A DNA stretch of 64,000 nt, taken from positions 28,723 to 92,722 of the forward strand of contig JASBRV010000028.1 in the NCBI GenBank assembly GCA_030149295.1, written 5' to 3'. Both the position numbers and the translations under genes were made by a program. Source of the DNA: Bacteriovoracales bacterium. GTDB lineage: Bacteria > Bdellovibrionota > Bacteriovoracia > Bacteriovoracales > Bacteriovoracaceae. This document shows positions 10,399 through 20,711 of the stretch, piece after piece. How positions within the stretch are numbered: the first letter of the stretch is position 1; each line of letters begins with the position of its first letter. The notes under the pieces were generated by a model. It was given only the letters and a program-made list of their open reading frames with translations. It was not told the origin of the DNA and searched no databases.

Positions 10399-11838
10399 GT
10401 GAAAGACGTCGTGCTAGTGTGGTTAAAAAGAGATCTCCGTTTTCAAGATCATCAAGCCTTTTGGGAAGCCTATAAAACAGGCCTGCCCATTTTGTGCGTT
10501 TATTTCTTTGAACCCAGTCAGAGTTTTCACTATGACTTTGATTGGCGTCATTGGCGCTTTACTTTTCAATCTCTCATGGATCTTGAAAGACAGAGGGGAT
10601 CTCAATTTATCTCCCTTTATTACCAAGAAGCCCTTACTGCTTTTGAAAGACTAAGACATAGCTTTCGCATTCATGGGGTTTACTCCCACCAAGAAACAGG
10701 AACCCGTTTAACCTACGACCGAGACCTCGCAGTTGGCCAATTTTTAAAAGAAAAAGATATTCCATGGTATGAATACCAGACAAACGGCGTATTGAGAGGG
10801 AAAATAAACCGCCAAGGATGGGATGCGGCTTGGATTAAAACGATGAAGGAAACTCCCTTTCAAGTTGATCTCGGTAAACTTCATTTTGCTGAACCCAATT
10901 CCAGAGAAATTCCCGAAGAAGTCAAAGGGGATTTTCCTCACTTTCAAAAAGGTGGAGAAACACTAGCGCACAAAAGACTAGAAACATTTCTTGAAGAACT
11001 CGTACCTCAATATTTTCAAAATATCTCGAAACCACAGAAAGCAAAATATTATTGTTCCCGCCTCTCTCCCTATATTAGTTGGGGCAATATTACGATTAGA
11101 CAGATCAATCAAGCAATCGATCAAGTACGACCTGCTTCTTTACACAAGAAAAGCCTTAATCAATTTCATGTGAGGACCAAGTGGCAAAGTCACTTTATCC
11201 AAAAATTTGAGATGGAAGTGGAAATGGAGAAGCGAAACCAAAATCCCTCTTACAACGGCTTTCGAACAAAGAAAAATAAACGTTTTATCAAAGCCTGGAA
11301 AGAAGGAAGAACAGGTTATCCTCTTGTTGATGCGTCTATGCGCTGTGTTCAGCAAACCGGTTACCTAAACTTTAGAATGCGCGCCATGGTAGTTTCTTTT
11401 TTAACACATACCTTATGGCAACCTTGGCAGGAAGGAGCTAAGTATCTGGCCAAAATGTTCCTTGATTATCATCCAGGTATCCACTTTCCCCAATTTCAAA
11501 TGCAAGCGGGAACAACTGGTATCCATACCATTCGTATTTACAATCCTATCAAACAGGCAAAGGAAAAGGACCCCCAAGCTGAATTTATCAAAGAATGGGT
11601 TCCTGAATTAAAGACTCTACCTCCAAACCTTGCTCAATGCCCTTGGGAAATTACGCCCATGGAAGAGGTCATGTATGGTTTTCAATTGGGAAGGGACTAC
11701 CCTAAACCCATCGTAAACTTTGAAAAAGCGAGCAAAGAAGCTCGGGAAAAACTATGGAGTATAAAGAAAGATCAAGGCACTCAAAAATATGGCAAAAAGA
11801 TTTTACGTAAACATACTTCAAGAAGTGGTTGGAGATGA
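10399..11838 (+). CDS. Cryptochrome/DNA photolyase family protein
   Basis: A 479-residue protein starting at GTG 10399. The N-terminus [18 protein letters not shown] is the photolyase alpha/beta antenna domain. The C-terminal half holds the FAD-binding part, including [24 protein letters not shown] and a [11 protein letters not shown] region in place of the usual class I WHQDGTGTAG-type loop. It should be a light-driven DNA repair enzyme or blue-light receptor. The Cry-DASH gene follows with an ATGA overlap, so both flavoproteins are cotranslated. The exact subclass (CPD, 6-4 or cryptochrome) cannot be settled by eye. Confidence 0.9.
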   Translation: MKDVVLVWLKRDLRFQDHQAFWEAYKTGLPILCVYFFEPSQSFHYDFDWRHWRFTFQSLMDLERQRGSQFISLYYQEALTAFERLRHSFRIHGVYSHQETGTRLTYDRDLAVGQFLKEKDIPWYEYQTNGVLRGKINRQGWDAAWIKTMKETPFQVDLGKLHFAEPNSREIPEEVKGDFPHFQKGGETLAHKRLETFLEELVPQYFQNISKPQKAKYYCSRLSPYISWGNITIRQINQAIDQVRPASLHKKSLNQFHVRTKWQSHFIQKFEMEVEMEKRNQNPSYNGFRTKKNKRFIKAWKEGRTGYPLVDASMRCVQQTGYLNFRMRAMVVSFLTHTLWQPWQEGAKYLAKMFLDYHPGIHFPQFQMQAGTTGIHTIRIYNPIKQAKEKDPQAEFIKEWVPELKTLPPNLAQCPWEITPMEEVMYGFQLGRDYPKPIVNFEKASKEAREKLWSIKKDQGTQKYGKKILRKHTSRSGWR

Positions 11839-13040
11839 AAGGCCTTTACTACTTCACGAATGACCAGCGCTTATCGGATAATTTTCTCCTTCAAGAGGCA
11901 ACAAAAGATTGTGATGAAATATTATTTGTCGCCAAAGCCCCTTCTTCACTCTGGGGAATTTATAGACAAAAGTTTCACTGGGAATCTCTACAGTGCCTTG
12001 ATCGTCAATTAAAGCTTTTTAATCAATCGCTCACCATCTTAGAAGAGCCCTTACAAGAAATTCCTCTTGATAAGTTTGATAAAGTTTATGTGGCGAAATG
12101 GAATACACCTTATGAAAAAAAGGAGTTTGCATGTATTCCTGAGAATAAAATGGTCACTCACTTTCAAGATAGACTGCTTGAAGACCTAAGCCTCTCTGTT
12201 CCTGACATTTTTACCGAATTCAGAAAAAAAATCGAAAAAATCTACATCTGTCCAAAGGAAATCTCACCAATTATAGACTTTCCCAACCAAATAGATCTCG
12301 ACGAAAAGAGTTCTCTCAAAGCTCCTCCATTTAAAGGGCCTCATGTACTGTCGTCTTTTCCATTTTCAGGAGGAGAAAAGGCAGCTCTTGAAAGGCTTAA
12401 CTGTTATACTTTTAAAAAAGAGCACATAACCTCTTATAAGGAGACTCGTAATGGTCTTATTGGAACGGAATATTCCACTAAACTAAGTCCTTATCTTGCC
12501 ATAGGAAACCTCTCTCCTAGAACTATTTATCGGACTGTAGAGAAGTTTGAAAGAGAGGTTAAGAAAAGCCAAGACACTTATTGGGTAAAGTTTGAGTTAT
12601 GGTGGCGTGAGTACTTTCGTTGGGTCTTTGAAAAATATCCCCATAGGTTCTTTTCACCTTTAGGTATCAAAAAAAGAGACCTTAGTCTAAAGGAGGACCC
12701 AAGTGTTTTTCAAAAGTGGAGAGAAGGAGAAACTCAGAACCAGTTTATAAACGCTTTCATGAGAGAACTTAAAGAGACGGGTTATATGAGTAATCGCGGT
12801 CGTCAGATCGTCGCATCCTATCTTGTTAATGACCTGAAACAACCTTGGTGGTGGGGTGCAGACTATTTTGAGAAGTTACTTGTTGACTATGATGTTTATT
12901 CAAATTGGGGAAATTGGCAATATATTGCAGGTGTGGGAAATGATCCAAGACCTAATCGTTATTTTAATCCCCAAAAGCAAGCTGATGTTTATGACCCTTC
13001 AAAAGAGTTTCAAAATCTATGGGCTAGTCCCAGCGATTAA
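11835..13040 (+). CDS. DASH-type cryptochrome / photolyase
   Basis: About 401 residues from the ATG at 11835, which overlaps the upstream TGA (ATGA); a TTG two codons earlier is an alternative. Diagnostic Cry-DASH sequence is present in the FAD domain: [10 protein letters not shown], then [36 protein letters not shown] and [12 protein letters not shown]. The N-terminal antenna domain is short and diverged, and the protein is somewhat shorter than typical Cry-DASH (about 430-500 residues). Family members bind FAD and often MTHF, and repair CPDs mainly in single-stranded DNA. Confidence 0.9.
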   Translation: MKGLYYFTNDQRLSDNFLLQEATKDCDEILFVAKAPSSLWGIYRQKFHWESLQCLDRQLKLFNQSLTILEEPLQEIPLDKFDKVYVAKWNTPYEKKEFACIPENKMVTHFQDRLLEDLSLSVPDIFTEFRKKIEKIYICPKEISPIIDFPNQIDLDEKSSLKAPPFKGPHVLSSFPFSGGEKAALERLNCYTFKKEHITSYKETRNGLIGTEYSTKLSPYLAIGNLSPRTIYRTVEKFEREVKKSQDTYWVKFELWWREYFRWVFEKYPHRFFSPLGIKKRDLSLKEDPSVFQKWREGETQNQFINAFMRELKETGYMSNRGRQIVASYLVNDLKQPWWWGADYFEKLLVDYDVYSNWGNWQYIAGVGNDPRPNRYFNPQKQADVYDPSKEFQNLWASPSD

Positions 13041-13392
13041 AAACTACGTTTAGGCCATCCATCATGTCGACAGAAACAAAGAAGTATCCATGCTGGCTTT
13101 CGACATAACAAACTTTTGAGAGAATGTTTCCTGGAACAACCTCTCTACAGGCTACTTCAGAAACTGCAAAAGAGTTCTTTTCACAGCCGAGGATAGATTC
13201 AAGTTGGCCTACCCCCAAGACCGCAGCTCTCTCTGCGTTTTCCTCAAAAATTTCTACAGCGTTTTCAATTCTCACTTGAAAAGCTGCAGAGTCTGAAGAG
13301 AAGTCGTTGAGAACTTTTCTGTAACACTCATAGTTCGCAGCTGCACCAAAAGAGAAAACCATGGCCAAGACGACTAATAATGCTTTTTTCAT
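13024..13392 (-). CDS. Small exported protein, paralog of the 9948 protein
   Basis: A 122-residue protein with a clear Sec signal (MKKALLVVLAMVFSFGAAA) and a ribosome site (GGAGTG) upstream of the ATG. Its C-terminus, VCYVESQHGYFFVSVDMMDG followed by LNVVFNRWD, matches the C-terminus of the 133-residue protein at 9948 in spacing and invariant residues (CY-E-GYFF-D-D-N-RWD). The gene is convergent with, and overlaps by 17 bp, the end of the Cry-DASH gene. The function is unknown. Confidence 0.8.
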   Translation of the reverse strand: MKKALLVVLAMVFSFGAAANYECYRKVLNDFSSDSAAFQVRIENAVEIFEENAERAAVLGVGQLESILGCEKNSFAVSEVACREVVPGNILSKVCYVESQHGYFFVSVDMMDGLNVVFNRWD

Positions 13393-13537
13393 TTCTCACT
13401 CCTTGTAACTTCTATGTCTTTTGTATACGCCCGCGCACAAGGGAAGGAAAGGATAATTATTAGATTAAGCCCATATATTTTAGACAAAGTATTAGAATAG
13501 CTAATACCTGAGTATAGGTTAATCTTTGAGAATAGAG

Positions 13538-15118
13538 CTATCTACGTCTTTGAGGAGGGTGCTGAAGGTCCAAAGACTTAAAATAACGTGACTGGGGTAC
13601 ATAACGCACATCAAAAATACCGCCAATATAAAGTTCTTTCAATGTTAATTCTGAGTTCTCACCTAAAACCGAACTATCAACTGAGGGCCGATCCCCAAAA
13701 GTAATCACTCTTTTAAATTTCAATTGGCTTTGCTTCTTTCCTTTCAAAAGAATTTTACGAATGAAGGCCTTTAGCCAATAAGAGCCAGTCTTTGTTTTTC
13801 CCAAAATCATAAGGGCAAGCCGAAAGGCAATCATCTTTAGAGGACTAAAGGTTGGTTGATTCCAAAATTGTAAATCGCCAGTAACTTCAATTTTATCTTT
13901 CATTTTAATTTGATAATCATCATTCCACTCTAAGGAAGTCACTAACCTCCCCTCTTTTGTTTTCCCCAAAATACCGCTATCAATGATCACATCACCATTA
14001 TGACAAAATGAAATGAGATGCCCACCACGCTTAAGATGAAGAACACTATAACTTTTTTCTTCCTTTCTTACGTAAAGTCCCGCACGAGAAAAATACTTTT
14101 CAAATGGGCTCCTTTTACAAGGTAAAATCCATTGAAAAGAAGAAACTGTATTTCCCATGGTACTTTCCAAAAAGCCACTTTCTAAAAATTCTACCATTCG
14201 ATAAATAAAGTAATGATCATCATGATCCTGAGGAATCAATTGTTTCTGATTTTTAAGAGACTCTTTATCCCAGTCAAGTAGGTGCGAAGCGATCTCGACT
14301 CCCTGGCCACACCAATAGACCAACCCATAATGAAAAAGTGTTTCCGTCTGCCTACCACCAATTTTACGAGCAAAAGTATGATCGGGATAAAAAAAGTAAC
14401 TGATAAAATTTAGAGATTGTTCACATATCTCTCTGATCTCATCACCCCTTTGATAGCGATGAAGTCTTGCTAAAAAGCTAATGGTGGCCGACTGGTACCC
14501 AATATCCGGTCCATCATATTCAATCCCCCAGCCTTCTTCACTATCAAAATAGTTTTTAAATTTTTTAAATAAAGCTTGAAAACCCTTTAGAAGTTTATCT
14601 TCTCCTGTCAGATGATAAACTTGGTAGATAGGCAAGAGCGCCATCGCAATATGGTTAAAGAGAATATGCTCCTCCCAACCTTCACTTAAAAACCCTGCTC
14701 CTTTTTTTAAGCATTGAAGAACCTGATTTTCAGTGTCGCTATCCAAAGAGTCTCTACAAATTTCGAAGGATCGGCCAAGGGCATAGATAACGTAACCAGT
14801 TGGTCCAGCCCATCCTCTTTCATTGGGGTACCATTCATCAAAACTTCCGTCATTTTTCTGAATTTTGCAGGTATATATCATCGCGCCTTTGATAAACTCT
14901 AAAAGCTCATCAGAGCGGTAATAAAAATTTCCCTCTAACTTCCAGAGGAGTGAAAGGCATAGGACTCCCTGTTGGCGCGAACTACTCGGAAAGTCACACA
15001 TCCGTTGATGCCAATATTCACGATGAAAACATCCATAAGTAGGACTAAGTGGGTTTTTATCCATTAAGCCTAATAAACGATCTGTTGCCTTAAAACAGCT
15101 TTCCCAAAAGATGCTCAT
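13538..15118 (-). CDS. Protein of unknown function in a polysaccharide operon
   Basis: This 526-residue protein has no signal peptide or obvious membrane segment. Repeated helical segments with aromatic and Gly residues (QKNDGSFDEWYPNERGWAGP, then YDGPDIGYQSATISFLARLH) resemble alpha/alpha-toroid proteins such as heparinase II/III-type lyases or related glycan enzymes. The C-terminal part is beta-like (YSVLHLKRGGHLISFCHNGD), as in those enzymes. Its start overlaps the stop of the upstream glycosyltransferase gene by 4 bp. It probably acts on or assembles the glycan made by the operon; the reaction is not identified. Confidence 0.65.
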   Translation of the reverse strand: MSIFWESCFKATDRLLGLMDKNPLSPTYGCFHREYWHQRMCDFPSSSRQQGVLCLSLLWKLEGNFYYRSDELLEFIKGAMIYTCKIQKNDGSFDEWYPNERGWAGPTGYVIYALGRSFEICRDSLDSDTENQVLQCLKKGAGFLSEGWEEHILFNHIAMALLPIYQVYHLTGEDKLLKGFQALFKKFKNYFDSEEGWGIEYDGPDIGYQSATISFLARLHRYQRGDEIREICEQSLNFISYFFYPDHTFARKIGGRQTETLFHYGLVYWCGQGVEIASHLLDWDKESLKNQKQLIPQDHDDHYFIYRMVEFLESGFLESTMGNTVSSFQWILPCKRSPFEKYFSRAGLYVRKEEKSYSVLHLKRGGHLISFCHNGDVIIDSGILGKTKEGRLVTSLEWNDDYQIKMKDKIEVTGDLQFWNQPTFSPLKMIAFRLALMILGKTKTGSYWLKAFIRKILLKGKKQSQLKFKRVITFGDRPSVDSSVLGENSELTLKELYIGGIFDVRYVPQSRYFKSLDLQHPPQRRR

Positions 15119-16038
15119 ATTTTTACAGAGAGCCTTCTTTTGATATTTCCAAGTAACTCGATGGTAAAACCAAAAAAGAAAAGATTAAGTCCTATCATGA
15201 AAAGAAGAAGTATAAGGTGAAAAGATTGTCGATCTAACATCTCTCTGAAGTGCAATCCTGTATCATAAGAAACCCAAAGAAAGTCTAAGATAGACAACAT
15301 GATGAAAAACATTCCGAGAGGATAAAGAAATCTTATATGCTGTCCTGCTCTTAAAATTAAAATGGGAAGCGTATAAAAAACATACTTTGGAATAGAGCGA
15401 ACGATACGACTTTTTCCGTGATTGCGCTTATGCCACGCACTTGAAATCTCTTTTACACGAAAACCCTTTTCAACCGCATCAATGATACATTCTTGTACAT
15501 AAGTATGGGTGCCAATAAGCTCAAGTTCTTTAACGACAGTAGGCTTCATCGCCCTAAAACCACCATGTGAATCTGTAAGAGGTAATCCCGTCAGTTTCCT
15601 TAAAATAAAGACTAAAATCCGAATCCCACTTCTATTGATAAAAGGATAGTCGTAACCGACCTTTCCTTTTTCCTTAAAGCGAGAGCCGAGAACAAGATCC
15701 GCGCTATCATTAAGAACCGGATCAACGAATTTTTTCAGTTCCTTAATATCAACCTGGCCATCAGTATCAAGACTCACAATCAAATCACTTTCAAAACGCA
15801 AAGCCGCTTTTAAGCCACGATACATCGCCTGGCCTAAACCCTGACCACCACCAATGACAACAGTCGCTCCCAACTCTTTAGCAATATCCCTTGTATGATC
15901 ATGGCTATCATCGGCAACAATGATTTGCTGAATTGCAAGATTGAGATCACGGCACTCACTCTGTAGTTCTTCCATCACTTTTTGAATTGTCTTCTCCTCA
16001 TCTCTAGTGGGTAAGACAAAAGTGATTTTCTTGGTCAT
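15115..16038 (-). CDS. Family 2 membrane glycosyltransferase (polyprenyl-phosphate type)
   Basis: About 307 residues from the ATG at 16038, which follows AGAGAG; a longer frame exists but would overlap the dehydrogenase gene. The GT-A fold is evident: ITFVLPTRDEEKTIQKVMEE, then IIVADDSHDHT and SLDTDGQVD (the DxD metal site). GSRFKEKGKVGYDYPFINRS follows, as in dolichol-phosphate-mannose-synthase-like enzymes. Two C-terminal hydrophobic segments follow. It should transfer a sugar from a nucleotide donor to polyprenyl phosphate at the inner membrane. The neighbours are a nucleotide-sugar dehydrogenase and a GT-C-like membrane protein. Confidence 0.88.
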   Translation of the reverse strand: MTKKITFVLPTRDEEKTIQKVMEELQSECRDLNLAIQQIIVADDSHDHTRDIAKELGATVVIGGGQGLGQAMYRGLKAALRFESDLIVSLDTDGQVDIKELKKFVDPVLNDSADLVLGSRFKEKGKVGYDYPFINRSGIRILVFILRKLTGLPLTDSHGGFRAMKPTVVKELELIGTHTYVQECIIDAVEKGFRVKEISSAWHKRNHGKSRIVRSIPKYVFYTLPILILRAGQHIRFLYPLGMFFIMLSILDFLWVSYDTGLHFREMLDRQSFHLILLLFMIGLNLFFFGFTIELLGNIKRRLSVKI

Positions 16039-16051
16039 ATTACTCTCTTTT

Positions 16052-17335
16052 CTAAAAGGGAAAGTCTGTCGTTTCCTTGTGGAATCCCAGATCAATAACA
16101 TTCACTTTCAATCTCTTTAATTCTTCAAGATTTCCATTTGGTAATGAGAAGGGACCTTTTATTATTAAATCATAATCTCCAAGAGTTAACTCATCAAGTG
16201 AGATCATCCTTATGAATTCTTTCTCTGCAATAGGGGCACTCTTAAGTCTTGAAATTACCATTGGCCTATCAAGAATCGTGAGCTTCGCAGGAACAAGATA
16301 ACTAGGCTTATTTATCAGTCTCTCTATGAGAGATAGCACAAAGCTATGACGCAAATCATCGGTATTTTCCTTAAATGTCACTCCACAAAACAGAATATTC
16401 TTTGCTTCCAACTTTTCAATAGATGTCAAAAATCTTTCAAAGTGGCGCTCATTACTATTGGCAATCTCATTAATTAAAGGAAATTCATGGGTACTTTTAC
16501 GCCCCAGCCATGCAAGCGCTTCTACTTCTTTACTCAAACATGGTCCTCCATAACTAAAGCCAGGTTTAAGATAGGTACCAGGTTTTTCATTCTCATTATG
16601 GCCACTCATAAGCTTATAAAGCTCCTCATGAGAAACACCATAGCTACTCGCAATTGTGCCTAATTCATTGGCAAAAGTTATTCTTAAGGCATTATAAGAG
16701 TTTTGAGCATATTTGATCAGTTCTGCACTCTCAAAACTAACCCATAAGTTTTGAGAAAAGCCCGGAAGCAATTGAAAAAAGTCTATCCACTTCTTTTCAC
16801 AATCCGACTCTCCGCCTAAACAAAAAAGTCTAGGCTTATTAAAGTCCTCAATGGCCTGCCCCTCCCGAAGAAACTCTGGATAGAAAACAAAGTCGAGCCT
16901 TTCTTTTGGGAAATGACTTAGGAATTCTTTAAAAAGAGAACGACTTGTTCCAGGTGGAATTGTTGATCTTAAGAGAACGAGAGTTTCATCCTCTGGCTGA
17001 CCCCTAAGAAGTTCTTCTATTTCGCTAAAGACTCCCCTCACCTGCTCTAAGTTGACAGACCCATCAGCATTCATGGGAGTGCCAACACAAATACAAATGA
17101 CATTTCTCTTTTCTTTGAAAGATGTTGGTTTTTGTCGTGGTATAAAAGTCCCTGATTCACAGACCTTATTAAGCTGTTCATCCAATCCCTCCTCAAAGAG
17201 ATGAAGTTTCCCTTCTCTCAGCGACTTTACTTTTTCTGCTACAGATTCAATTCCTTCTACTTGATGACCAAGTTGGCAAAGAGAGAGGGCCGTCACCGTT
17301 CCGACATAACCAAGTCCAAAAACTTTTACTTCCAT
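16052..17335 (-). CDS. UDP-glucose/GDP-mannose 6-dehydrogenase family protein
   Basis: A 427-residue protein with an N-terminal Rossmann NAD site (VFGLGYVGTVTALSL), a second motif CICVGTPMNADGSV, and the catalytic cysteine region YGGPCLSKEVEAL. The central helix contains ELIKYAQNSYNALRITFANE. These are the hallmarks of the Ugd/AlgD family, which oxidises the nucleotide sugar at C6 to the uronic acid. The gene overlaps its upstream neighbour by 10 bp and precedes the glycosyltransferase gene by 13 bp. The product is probably a uronic-acid-containing exopolysaccharide or envelope glycan. The donor (UDP-Glc or GDP-Man) cannot be decided. Confidence 0.9.
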   Translation of the reverse strand: MEVKVFGLGYVGTVTALSLCQLGHQVEGIESVAEKVKSLREGKLHLFEEGLDEQLNKVCESGTFIPRQKPTSFKEKRNVICICVGTPMNADGSVNLEQVRGVFSEIEELLRGQPEDETLVLLRSTIPPGTSRSLFKEFLSHFPKERLDFVFYPEFLREGQAIEDFNKPRLFCLGGESDCEKKWIDFFQLLPGFSQNLWVSFESAELIKYAQNSYNALRITFANELGTIASSYGVSHEELYKLMSGHNENEKPGTYLKPGFSYGGPCLSKEVEALAWLGRKSTHEFPLINEIANSNERHFERFLTSIEKLEAKNILFCGVTFKENTDDLRHSFVLSLIERLINKPSYLVPAKLTILDRPMVISRLKSAPIAEKEFIRMISLDELTLGDYDLIIKGPFSLPNGNLEELKRLKVNVIDLGFHKETTDFPF

Positions 17336-19311
17336 TTTTCCCTCATTGCTTTTTCAAAAAACTTAACCCTTTCATAATGAACACTTCTTTTGGGGTAGAT
17401 TAAACCGTCAAGGGTGTGCCGACCTTCAATATCAATATTACGATAATTTTCAAGAATATTCTCATAGTCCTCTTTATTTTTACCATAGTTTAATTCCATC
17501 ATAAGTAAGGTCTCATAGAATGGAGTTATATGCTCATAGGGACGAAATTTTTCAACTAACTCTTTAAAATATTTCTTTTTCGTCTCATAAAGATTTCCTT
17601 TGATAGGAATTTTATAAAGATCAATAAGACGATATTGTAACTTCTCCTGTACACTTTCTGTCATAAGATCTCTAAAAACATGATTATAGGAATAGGGTAA
17701 AGTCATCACATATAAATAACGCCCACTCTTTTCATAATCAAAGTTGATGTCATAAAAAAAATGATTAGAAAAACTCCAATTCTCTTTCTTAGCATGCCTG
17801 ACTAGTTGAGACTTAAGGGTTTCATTTGCGTAGATATAGTCACCGACATAGATACTTCCACGCCAATCTCCATAAACACCAAAAGCCACCCTAACGACGT
17901 AATCTTCCTTTGTTACTTCTTTATTGAGATACTGATAGACACCTTTCCAATCAGGTCTTTCAATATAGAGAATGCTTTCATTAATAGGGTTCGTTGTATT
18001 TTGAATACCCGCATATAAAACGAGAGTCGCTAGCCCTACATATAATAGCTTTCTCAGTTTAAGTTTTTCTAAAAGTGTGAGTACTATACCTAGCGCAAGA
18101 CCATATAAGGAATAGACACAAAAGGTGTAACGAATGGCAAAATTCCAAGAGATAAAGGTTTTATAAATAATAAAATAGGAAAAAAGATACACAAAAGGTA
18201 GCGCAAGAAAAATCCCCTTAAGATATTGACGACGAAAAAGTACATACAAAAACGAGGGCACAAGAAAAAAACCAAAAAACTTAACGAGGATCTTATCCTG
18301 CTCATAAATTTCACCAATATCCCTTAAACTATCAAAGTCGATGGCCAAAAGAAAATTTGATAAGAAGTCATGATTAAATTGATTAGTCTCTTTTGTTCCA
18401 ATGATCAAAAAAACTAAAAGGGGAAGATGGAGTAAAAAGCAGATTACTCCACTCGAGAGTAATTTAAAGGCATCTATCCCCCTTTTATTAAGAGAGAGAT
18501 GACCAACACTAAAAATGATCGTAAAGAAAATAAAAAGTTGAGGTTGAAGACCTGTGGTGTAGATAAACAACATTTGGCTCACGATGAGCCAGCCCCAATC
18601 TTTCCCTTCCTTGATAAAGTTTATTAAGAAAATCAAATAAATGAGAGAAAAGAAAAGGGCAATCATTAAGGGTCGCCCCTCTAGAGAGTAAGCGAGTAAT
18701 GGATTAGAAAAGAGAATAATAAAGCTCGGAAGCCATCGAGTTATCAAGCTATCTGAAAAAAAGGAGATAGCCTTTGGTAGTGTGGAGCCAAAGAGAAAAG
18801 TAAACAAAAGAGCGTGGAACTTAATGGCAAAAGCATTGAGACCAAAGAGGGTCCCTGCAAAACCACCCAGAACATAATCAAGGGCTGGTTGCTGCTCTTC
18901 AATAGAATGACCAATCACACTATAATCAGAAAATTGGTTACCAAAAGCAAATTGAGTATGCTCGTCTAGCCACACTGGCATCTCTGGAAATTTTAAATAG
19001 CGAGAGATGATATAAAGCACAGTATAAACGAGAAGAATGAGCAAATCTTTTCTGTCTTGAAAAAGAGGACCCTCTTTTATCTCTTTGACTCTTGCCAGTG
19101 GAAAGGCCAACAAGCCTAGAAAGGTCAAAGCGTAAAACAGATCGAGAGGATGGTCTCGGACCATGAGATTGAAAAAAAAGTTCAACCATACAATAGCAAA
19201 GTACACAACCAGGATGAGGACAAGCGCTTTAGTCTCTCTGACGCTACGAGAAAAACAATTTGGCAATTTTAAACCTTTTTTCCTTATTATAGCCCTGGAG
19301 TCTCTAAGCAA
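17326..19311 (-). CDS. Polytopic membrane glycosyltransferase, GT39/GT-C-like
   Basis: A 661-residue protein with roughly a dozen hydrophobic segments in the first 450 residues, then a soluble C-terminal domain (about 200 residues). An early luminal loop reads PEMPVWLDEHTQFAFG; an acidic residue in the first loop is typical of GT-C enzymes that use polyprenyl-phosphate sugars. This fits the downstream polyprenyl-phosphate glycosyltransferase as donor-maker. It is the first gene of the four-gene operon (17326-19311, 16052, 15115, 13538). Family assignment is by topology and context, not by a sequence signature. Confidence 0.7.
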   Translation of the reverse strand: MLRDSRAIIRKKGLKLPNCFSRSVRETKALVLILVVYFAIVWLNFFFNLMVRDHPLDLFYALTFLGLLAFPLARVKEIKEGPLFQDRKDLLILLVYTVLYIISRYLKFPEMPVWLDEHTQFAFGNQFSDYSVIGHSIEEQQPALDYVLGGFAGTLFGLNAFAIKFHALLFTFLFGSTLPKAISFFSDSLITRWLPSFIILFSNPLLAYSLEGRPLMIALFFSLIYLIFLINFIKEGKDWGWLIVSQMLFIYTTGLQPQLFIFFTIIFSVGHLSLNKRGIDAFKLLSSGVICFLLHLPLLVFLIIGTKETNQFNHDFLSNFLLAIDFDSLRDIGEIYEQDKILVKFFGFFLVPSFLYVLFRRQYLKGIFLALPFVYLFSYFIIYKTFISWNFAIRYTFCVYSLYGLALGIVLTLLEKLKLRKLLYVGLATLVLYAGIQNTTNPINESILYIERPDWKGVYQYLNKEVTKEDYVVRVAFGVYGDWRGSIYVGDYIYANETLKSQLVRHAKKENWSFSNHFFYDINFDYEKSGRYLYVMTLPYSYNHVFRDLMTESVQEKLQYRLIDLYKIPIKGNLYETKKKYFKELVEKFRPYEHITPFYETLLMMELNYGKNKEDYENILENYRNIDIEGRHTLDGLIYPKRSVHYERVKFFEKAMREKWK

Positions 19312-19320
19312 AAAGAATAA

Positions 19321-19346
19321 AAAAGCCCCATTAAATGGGGCTTTTA
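19321..19346 (-). terminator. Rho-independent terminator after the E2 gene
   Basis: An inverted repeat, AAAAGCCCCATT-A-AATGGGGCTTTT, forms a 12-bp stem with A/T tracts on both sides, so it can act in either direction. It lies 23 bp beyond the stop of the leftward E2 gene and just upstream of the start of the next leftward gene (19311), separating the two transcription units. Confidence 0.85.
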
Positions 19347-19368
19347 AAAGATTAATTTAGCAAAAGTC

Positions 19369-20679
19369 TTAGAAGAGAGCTTTTGGATCCATAGTCTCAA
19401 GAGTGTTAAGAACATGTTTAAGAAACTTTGAGCCCTGCTCTCCATCAATAAGACGATGATCATAGGTATGCGTAGCATACATAATACTTCTGATAGCGAT
19501 AGCATCATCAGCAGTCACAACAGGAGTTTTCTTGATCGTTCCCACACAGAAAATACCTAGCTGGGGCTGAAGAATGACTGGTGTCGCAGCTAATATTCCA
19601 AAAGATCCATTATTGGTGAAGGTATAAGTTCCTCCACTAAGGTCATCCATCGTTAACTTTTTAGCGCGGGCCTTTTCAACAAGAGCATTCAAGCTTCTCG
19701 CAATTCCTGTTATGTTAAGGTTATCAGCACCTTTAATGACAGGAACAACAAGACCATTTCCTGGAACGGCTACTGCACATCCGAGGTTAATATCTTTTTT
19801 CATGACAATATTATCACCATCTATAGAAGCATTCACTTGAGGGAACTCTTTCAATGCTTGCACAAGAGCGTAAAGGACGAAGTGAGTGTAAGTTAAGGAG
19901 AAACCTTCCTGCTTCTTAAACTCATTTTTAAAACCTTCTCTGAATTTCACGAGGTTTGTCATATCAACAGTGTCGATAGAGTTCACGTGGGGAGAGATTT
20001 GCTTCGAAGCGACCATATTGCGCGCGATAACCTTTCTCATATTATCCATTGGGATAATTTCCACTCTCTCACCAGAAGTAAAAGCTGGTACGGTAGGCTG
20101 TGGTGCCGAGGGAGCACTAGGCTTAGAAGACGCTTGTGTATTTGAGCTAGGAGCACTTCCTCTATTATCAAGAAAGCTCATGAAATCTGCTTTGTTCACT
20201 CTACCACCTGCACCAGAGCCTTCAATATGCTCGAGTTCTGAGAGGGCGACCCCGTGCTTATTAGCAAGGCTTCTTACCAAAGGAGTGTAAAAGCGTCGCC
20301 CTTGAGAAGAAGCTTCACTGTGAGAAGCAGGTGCTGATTCGGCTGCTGCAGGAGTTTCCTGTGTCGCCGGAGCTTCAGACTTAGCCTCTTGCTTCGGAGC
20401 TGAATCACCAGAGCCACCTCCACCAAAAGGCACAGAAAGATCATCTTCAATAACAGCAATGACAATACCGACATCGATGGTTTCGCCCTCTGGAAATTTG
20501 ATCTCTTCAATTCTCCCCTCCATTGGAGAAGGAATTTCTGATTCTACCTTATCAGTAGAAATCTCGAGAAGGATTTCATCAATATCAATGGTGTCACCGG
20601 GTTGTTTATGCCACTTAGTGATAGTTCCGTTTGTAATCGATTCACCCATTTGGGGCATTACGATATCGTGCTTGGCCAT
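19369..20679 (-). CDS. 2-oxoacid dehydrogenase complex E2 (dihydrolipoyl acyltransferase)
   Basis: This 436-residue E2 has the three classic parts. An N-terminal lipoyl domain carries the lipoylated lysine in EISTDKVESEI (about residue 44). An Ala/Pro/Ser-rich linker leads to a peripheral subunit-binding domain (FYTPLVRSLANKHGVALSEL). The C-terminal catalytic domain ends with the active-site HTYDHRLIDGEQGSKFL. It transfers an acyl group from lipoamide to CoA. E3 (lpdA) is directly upstream in the same direction; no E1 gene is in view. Sequence alone does not decide between the 2-oxoglutarate and branched-chain complexes. Confidence 0.92.
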   Translation of the reverse strand: MAKHDIVMPQMGESITNGTITKWHKQPGDTIDIDEILLEISTDKVESEIPSPMEGRIEEIKFPEGETIDVGIVIAVIEDDLSVPFGGGGSGDSAPKQEAKSEAPATQETPAAAESAPASHSEASSQGRRFYTPLVRSLANKHGVALSELEHIEGSGAGGRVNKADFMSFLDNRGSAPSSNTQASSKPSAPSAPQPTVPAFTSGERVEIIPMDNMRKVIARNMVASKQISPHVNSIDTVDMTNLVKFREGFKNEFKKQEGFSLTYTHFVLYALVQALKEFPQVNASIDGDNIVMKKDINLGCAVAVPGNGLVVPVIKGADNLNITGIARSLNALVEKARAKKLTMDDLSGGTYTFTNNGSFGILAATPVILQPQLGIFCVGTIKKTPVVTADDAIAIRSIMYATHTYDHRLIDGEQGSKFLKHVLNTLETMDPKALF

Positions 20680-20711
20680 TATATATTCTCCTAAAAAATG
20701 CTTCGTTATTC

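Noticed and set aside
15115..16101. Longer start for the family 2 glycosyltransferase
   Set aside because: It would overlap the dehydrogenase gene by 50 bp and add residues outside the GT fold; ATG 16038 is well placed.
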